From UBA1724 sp016302315 (GTDB taxonomy: Bacteria; Verrucomicrobiota; Lentisphaeria; Oligosphaerales; Oligosphaeraceae), in contig JAEDNW010000107.1 in NCBI GenBank assembly GCA_016302315.1, positions 1 through 8,540 of the forward strand: a stretch of 8,540 nucleotides of DNA, in the 5' to 3' direction. This document shows, piece after piece, positions 7,056-8,540 of the stretch. The notes below the pieces were generated by a model. That model saw only the letters and a program-made list of their open reading frames with translations. It made no database searches and had not been told where the DNA came from. The position numbers and the translations under genes are program-made. Each line of letters begins with the position of its first letter. Position 1 is the stretch's first letter.

Positions 7056-7625
7056 ATGGAAGTCACGGAAGCCCAAAGAAATCAGTTCATCCAGAAGTGC
7101 CTGGAGGAGGGCATGTCCCTCTCCCAGGTCCAGGACCAGCTGGCCCAGAACTTCGCCATTCACATGACCTACATGGAATTGCGGATGCTCACGGCGGAAC
7201 TCCAGGTCAACTGGGAGAAACAGGATGCCCGGGCCATGGCGGCCCGAGGCACCAAGCCCGCCCCCGGCGGCGCCACGCCCCAGGATGCCCCCGCCCCCGG
7301 GGAATGGGAGGACACCCCCGCCCAGGAATCCCAGGAGGAGCCGGACTACCCCGCCCAGGAGCCTCCCCCTCCGGCGGCGGAGCAGCTCCCCCCCTCCCCC
7401 CAGAACGGCACCCTCCGGGGTGACACCACCGTGGAAGTCAGCAAGGTGGTCCGCCCCGGCGCCAGTCTCTCCGGCACCGTAAAATTCGGCTCCGGCGCCT
7501 CCGGAGAATGGTATGTGGACGCCTACGGACGGCTGGGGCTGAATCTGGATGAAGGCTCCGCCAAACCCGACCAGCAGGATGTCCAGGAGTTCCAGGTGGA
7601 ACTCCAGAAGGCCCTGGGATACTAA
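7056..7625 (+). CDS. Hypothetical protein: helical N-terminus, proline/acid-rich linker, small C-terminal domain
   Basis: A 189-aa protein with no function I can name. Residues 5-51 look like three short helices (QRNQFIQKCLEEG, SLSQVQDQLAQ, TYMELRMLTAEL), a helix-turn-helix-like arrangement. Residues about 60-120 are a low-complexity linker rich in Pro, Ala, Glu and Gln. Residues 124-189 are compact and probably mainly beta with a final helix, with VVRPGASLSGTVKFG (131-145), EWYVDAYGRLGL (151-162) and DVQEFQVELQKAL (175-187). No signal peptide or membrane segment is present. The two-domain pattern recalls small conserved hypothetical proteins I associate with Verrucomicrobiota, usually near housekeeping genes; this is from memory. 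The ATG at 7056 is chosen because codons further upstream overlap the ROK gene and read as out-of-frame Ser/Pro-rich sequence. The helical part could bind nucleic acid or a partner protein. Confidence 0.75.
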   Translation: MEVTEAQRNQFIQKCLEEGMSLSQVQDQLAQNFAIHMTYMELRMLTAELQVNWEKQDARAMAARGTKPAPGGATPQDAPAPGEWEDTPAQESQEEPDYPAQEPPPPAAEQLPPSPQNGTLRGDTTVEVSKVVRPGASLSGTVKFGSGASGEWYVDAYGRLGLNLDEGSAKPDQQDVQEFQVELQKALGY

Positions 7626-7665
7626 CCTGCCCCCCCGCACAACTTCGCCCCCCACCTCTCTCTCC
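7626..7665 (+). repeat. Pyrimidine signature after stop, copy 3 (split)
   Basis: CCTGCCCCCCC (7626-7636) starts immediately after the TAA of the hypothetical gene, and CCTCTCTCTCC (7655-7665) follows after an 18-base insert that is itself C-rich. The whole 60-base spacer to gpmI has 29 C and 7 G. No hairpin terminator is seen. Confidence 0.5.
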
Positions 7666-7685
7666 TTCTTGGAAGCAAACGAAAT

Positions 7686-8540
7686 ATGGTTGACGCACTG
7701 AAGAAAGCCCCCTGGTTCCCCGGGCGCAAAGGCCCCGTCCTCCTGGTCATCATGGATGGCGTGGGATTCGGCAAATTCGCCGACGGCGACGCCGTGAAGG
7801 CCGCCTATACCCCCAATCTGGACTGGTTCCTGGCCAACTGCCCCAATACCCGCCTGAAGGCCCATGGCGTGGCCGTGGGACTGCCCTCCGACGCCGATAT
7901 GGGAAACTCCGAGGTGGGACACAACGCCATGGGCGCCGGACGGGTCTTCGACCAGGGCGCCAAACTGGTCTCCAACTCCATCGCCTCCAAGAAAATGTTC
8001 GCCGATAAAGGCTGGACCGAAGTGGCGGAAAATGTGAAGAAAAACCAGTCCACCCTCCACTTCCTGGGACTCTTCAGTGACGGCAATGTCCACTCCCACA
8101 TCGACCACCTCAAGGCCATGATGGAAGAGGCCGCCGCCGAGGGCATCCAGAAGATCCGGGTCCATATCCTCCTGGACGGACGGGATGTGGGAGAAACCAG
8201 CGCCCTGGAATATGTCCTCCCCTTCGAGGAGTTCCTGGCCGGCCTCCGCGCCAAGGGCTGCGATGCCCGCATCGCCTCCGGCGGCGGACGGATGTTCATC
8301 ACCATGGACCGCTACAACGCCAACTGGGCCATGGTGGAGCGTGGCTGGAAGACCCACGTCCTGGGAGAGGGCCGCACCTTCGCCAGCGCCCAGGAAGCCA
8401 TTGAGACTCTCCGGGCCGAAACCCACGCCATCGACCAGGATCTGGGAGCCTTCGTCATCGCCGACGAGGCCGGAAAGCCCCTGGGCACCATCCAGGACGG
8501 CGACTCCGTGGTCTACTTCAACTTCCGGGGCGACCGCGCC
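7686..8540 (+). CDS. gpmI: 2,3-bisphosphoglycerate-independent phosphoglycerate mutase (3' end cut off by the window)
   Basis: Interconverts 3- and 2-phosphoglycerate in glycolysis and gluconeogenesis through a phosphoserine intermediate; Mn-dependent, cytoplasmic. The first 285 codons are present and the frame is open to the edge. VLLVIMDGVG (18-27) holds metal ligand D24, and DMGNSEVGHNAMGAGR (71-86) holds the catalytic Ser75. HSHIDHL (136-142), LDGRDVGETSALEY (163-176), SGGGRMFITMDRY (198-210) and FNFRGDRA (278-285) line the substrate site. Wording such as SEVGHNAMGAGR, LDGRDV and GGGRMFITMDRY is closer to the long plant/trypanosomatid-type enzyme (about 550 aa) than to the about 510-aa Bacillus type. 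The start is preceded by GGAAG (7671-7675) ten bases away, a weak ribosome site at best, and by AACGAAAT. Confidence 0.95.
   Translation, partial: MVDALKKAPWFPGRKGPVLLVIMDGVGFGKFADGDAVKAAYTPNLDWFLANCPNTRLKAHGVAVGLPSDADMGNSEVGHNAMGAGRVFDQGAKLVSNSIASKKMFADKGWTEVAENVKKNQSTLHFLGLFSDGNVHSHIDHLKAMMEEAAAEGIQKIRVHILLDGRDVGETSALEYVLPFEEFLAGLRAKGCDARIASGGGRMFITMDRYNANWAMVERGWKTHVLGEGRTFASAQEAIETLRAETHAIDQDLGAFVIADEAGKPLGTIQDGDSVVYFNFRGDRA

Noticed and set aside
4397..7066. 889-codon open frame on the minus strand across the kinase, ROK and nearby genes
   Set aside because: Its translation is Gly/Val/Ala/Leu/Asp/His-rich low complexity with no recognisable domain, and it mirrors three well-supported + strand genes. 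It is explained by the C/G third-position bias of those genes. The same applies to the minus-strand frames at 194-1969, 2291-3487, 3484-4548 and 6882-8426.

Overview
The window is a GC-rich (by eye about 60-65 % G+C), tightly packed bacterial segment in which all six genes lie on the + strand. Codon third positions are strongly C/G-biased, which leaves very long antisense frames open; these are shadows and are not annotated. The 189-residue hypothetical protein (helical N-terminus, acidic/proline linker, small beta C-terminus) resembles a family I associate with Verrucomicrobiota. That, the mostly Shine-Dalgarno-poor starts and the long 'plant-type' phosphoglycerate mutase suggest a member of the PVC superphylum, perhaps Verrucomicrobiota. 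This is a tentative inference, not a measurement.

Layout: 1-232 is non-coding and looks like a promoter and 5' leader, with a TATATT hexamer, a long imperfect RNA hairpin at 133-182 and an AGGAG ribosome site. carB (233-3448) is a complete carbamoyl-phosphate synthase large subunit; no carA is present in the window. After a 77-base C-rich spacer comes a three-gene carbohydrate block: a sugar-1-phosphate nucleotidyltransferase (3526-4437), a NahK-like anomeric sugar kinase of the aminoglycoside-phosphotransferase fold (4442-5533, only 4 bases after the preceding stop), and a divergent ROK-family protein with about 158 extra N-terminal residues and no ROK zinc motif (5561-7015). The 189-aa hypothetical protein (7056-7625) follows, then the 5' 285 codons of gpmI (7686 to the window edge).

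How the genes may work together: the kinase and nucleotidyltransferase are the two steps needed to turn a free sugar (probably an N-acetylhexosamine) into sugar-1-phosphate and then an NDP-sugar, by analogy with AmgK/MurU and the Lnp/NahK pathway. The ROK protein would be a further sugar kinase or a sugar sensor. carB feeds pyrimidine (UTP) and arginine synthesis, and gpmI is lower glycolysis, so the block sits between housekeeping genes and is not obviously on a mobile element. I see no tRNA, rRNA, CRISPR array, insertion sequence or phage gene.

The least explained parts are non-coding. Every spacer longer than 4 bases is C-rich and G-poor, three of them carry the same CCTGCCC plus CTCTCTCC signature just after the stop codon, and the genes behind these spacers lack a convincing Shine-Dalgarno but share an AACG/ACGAA element just before ATG.
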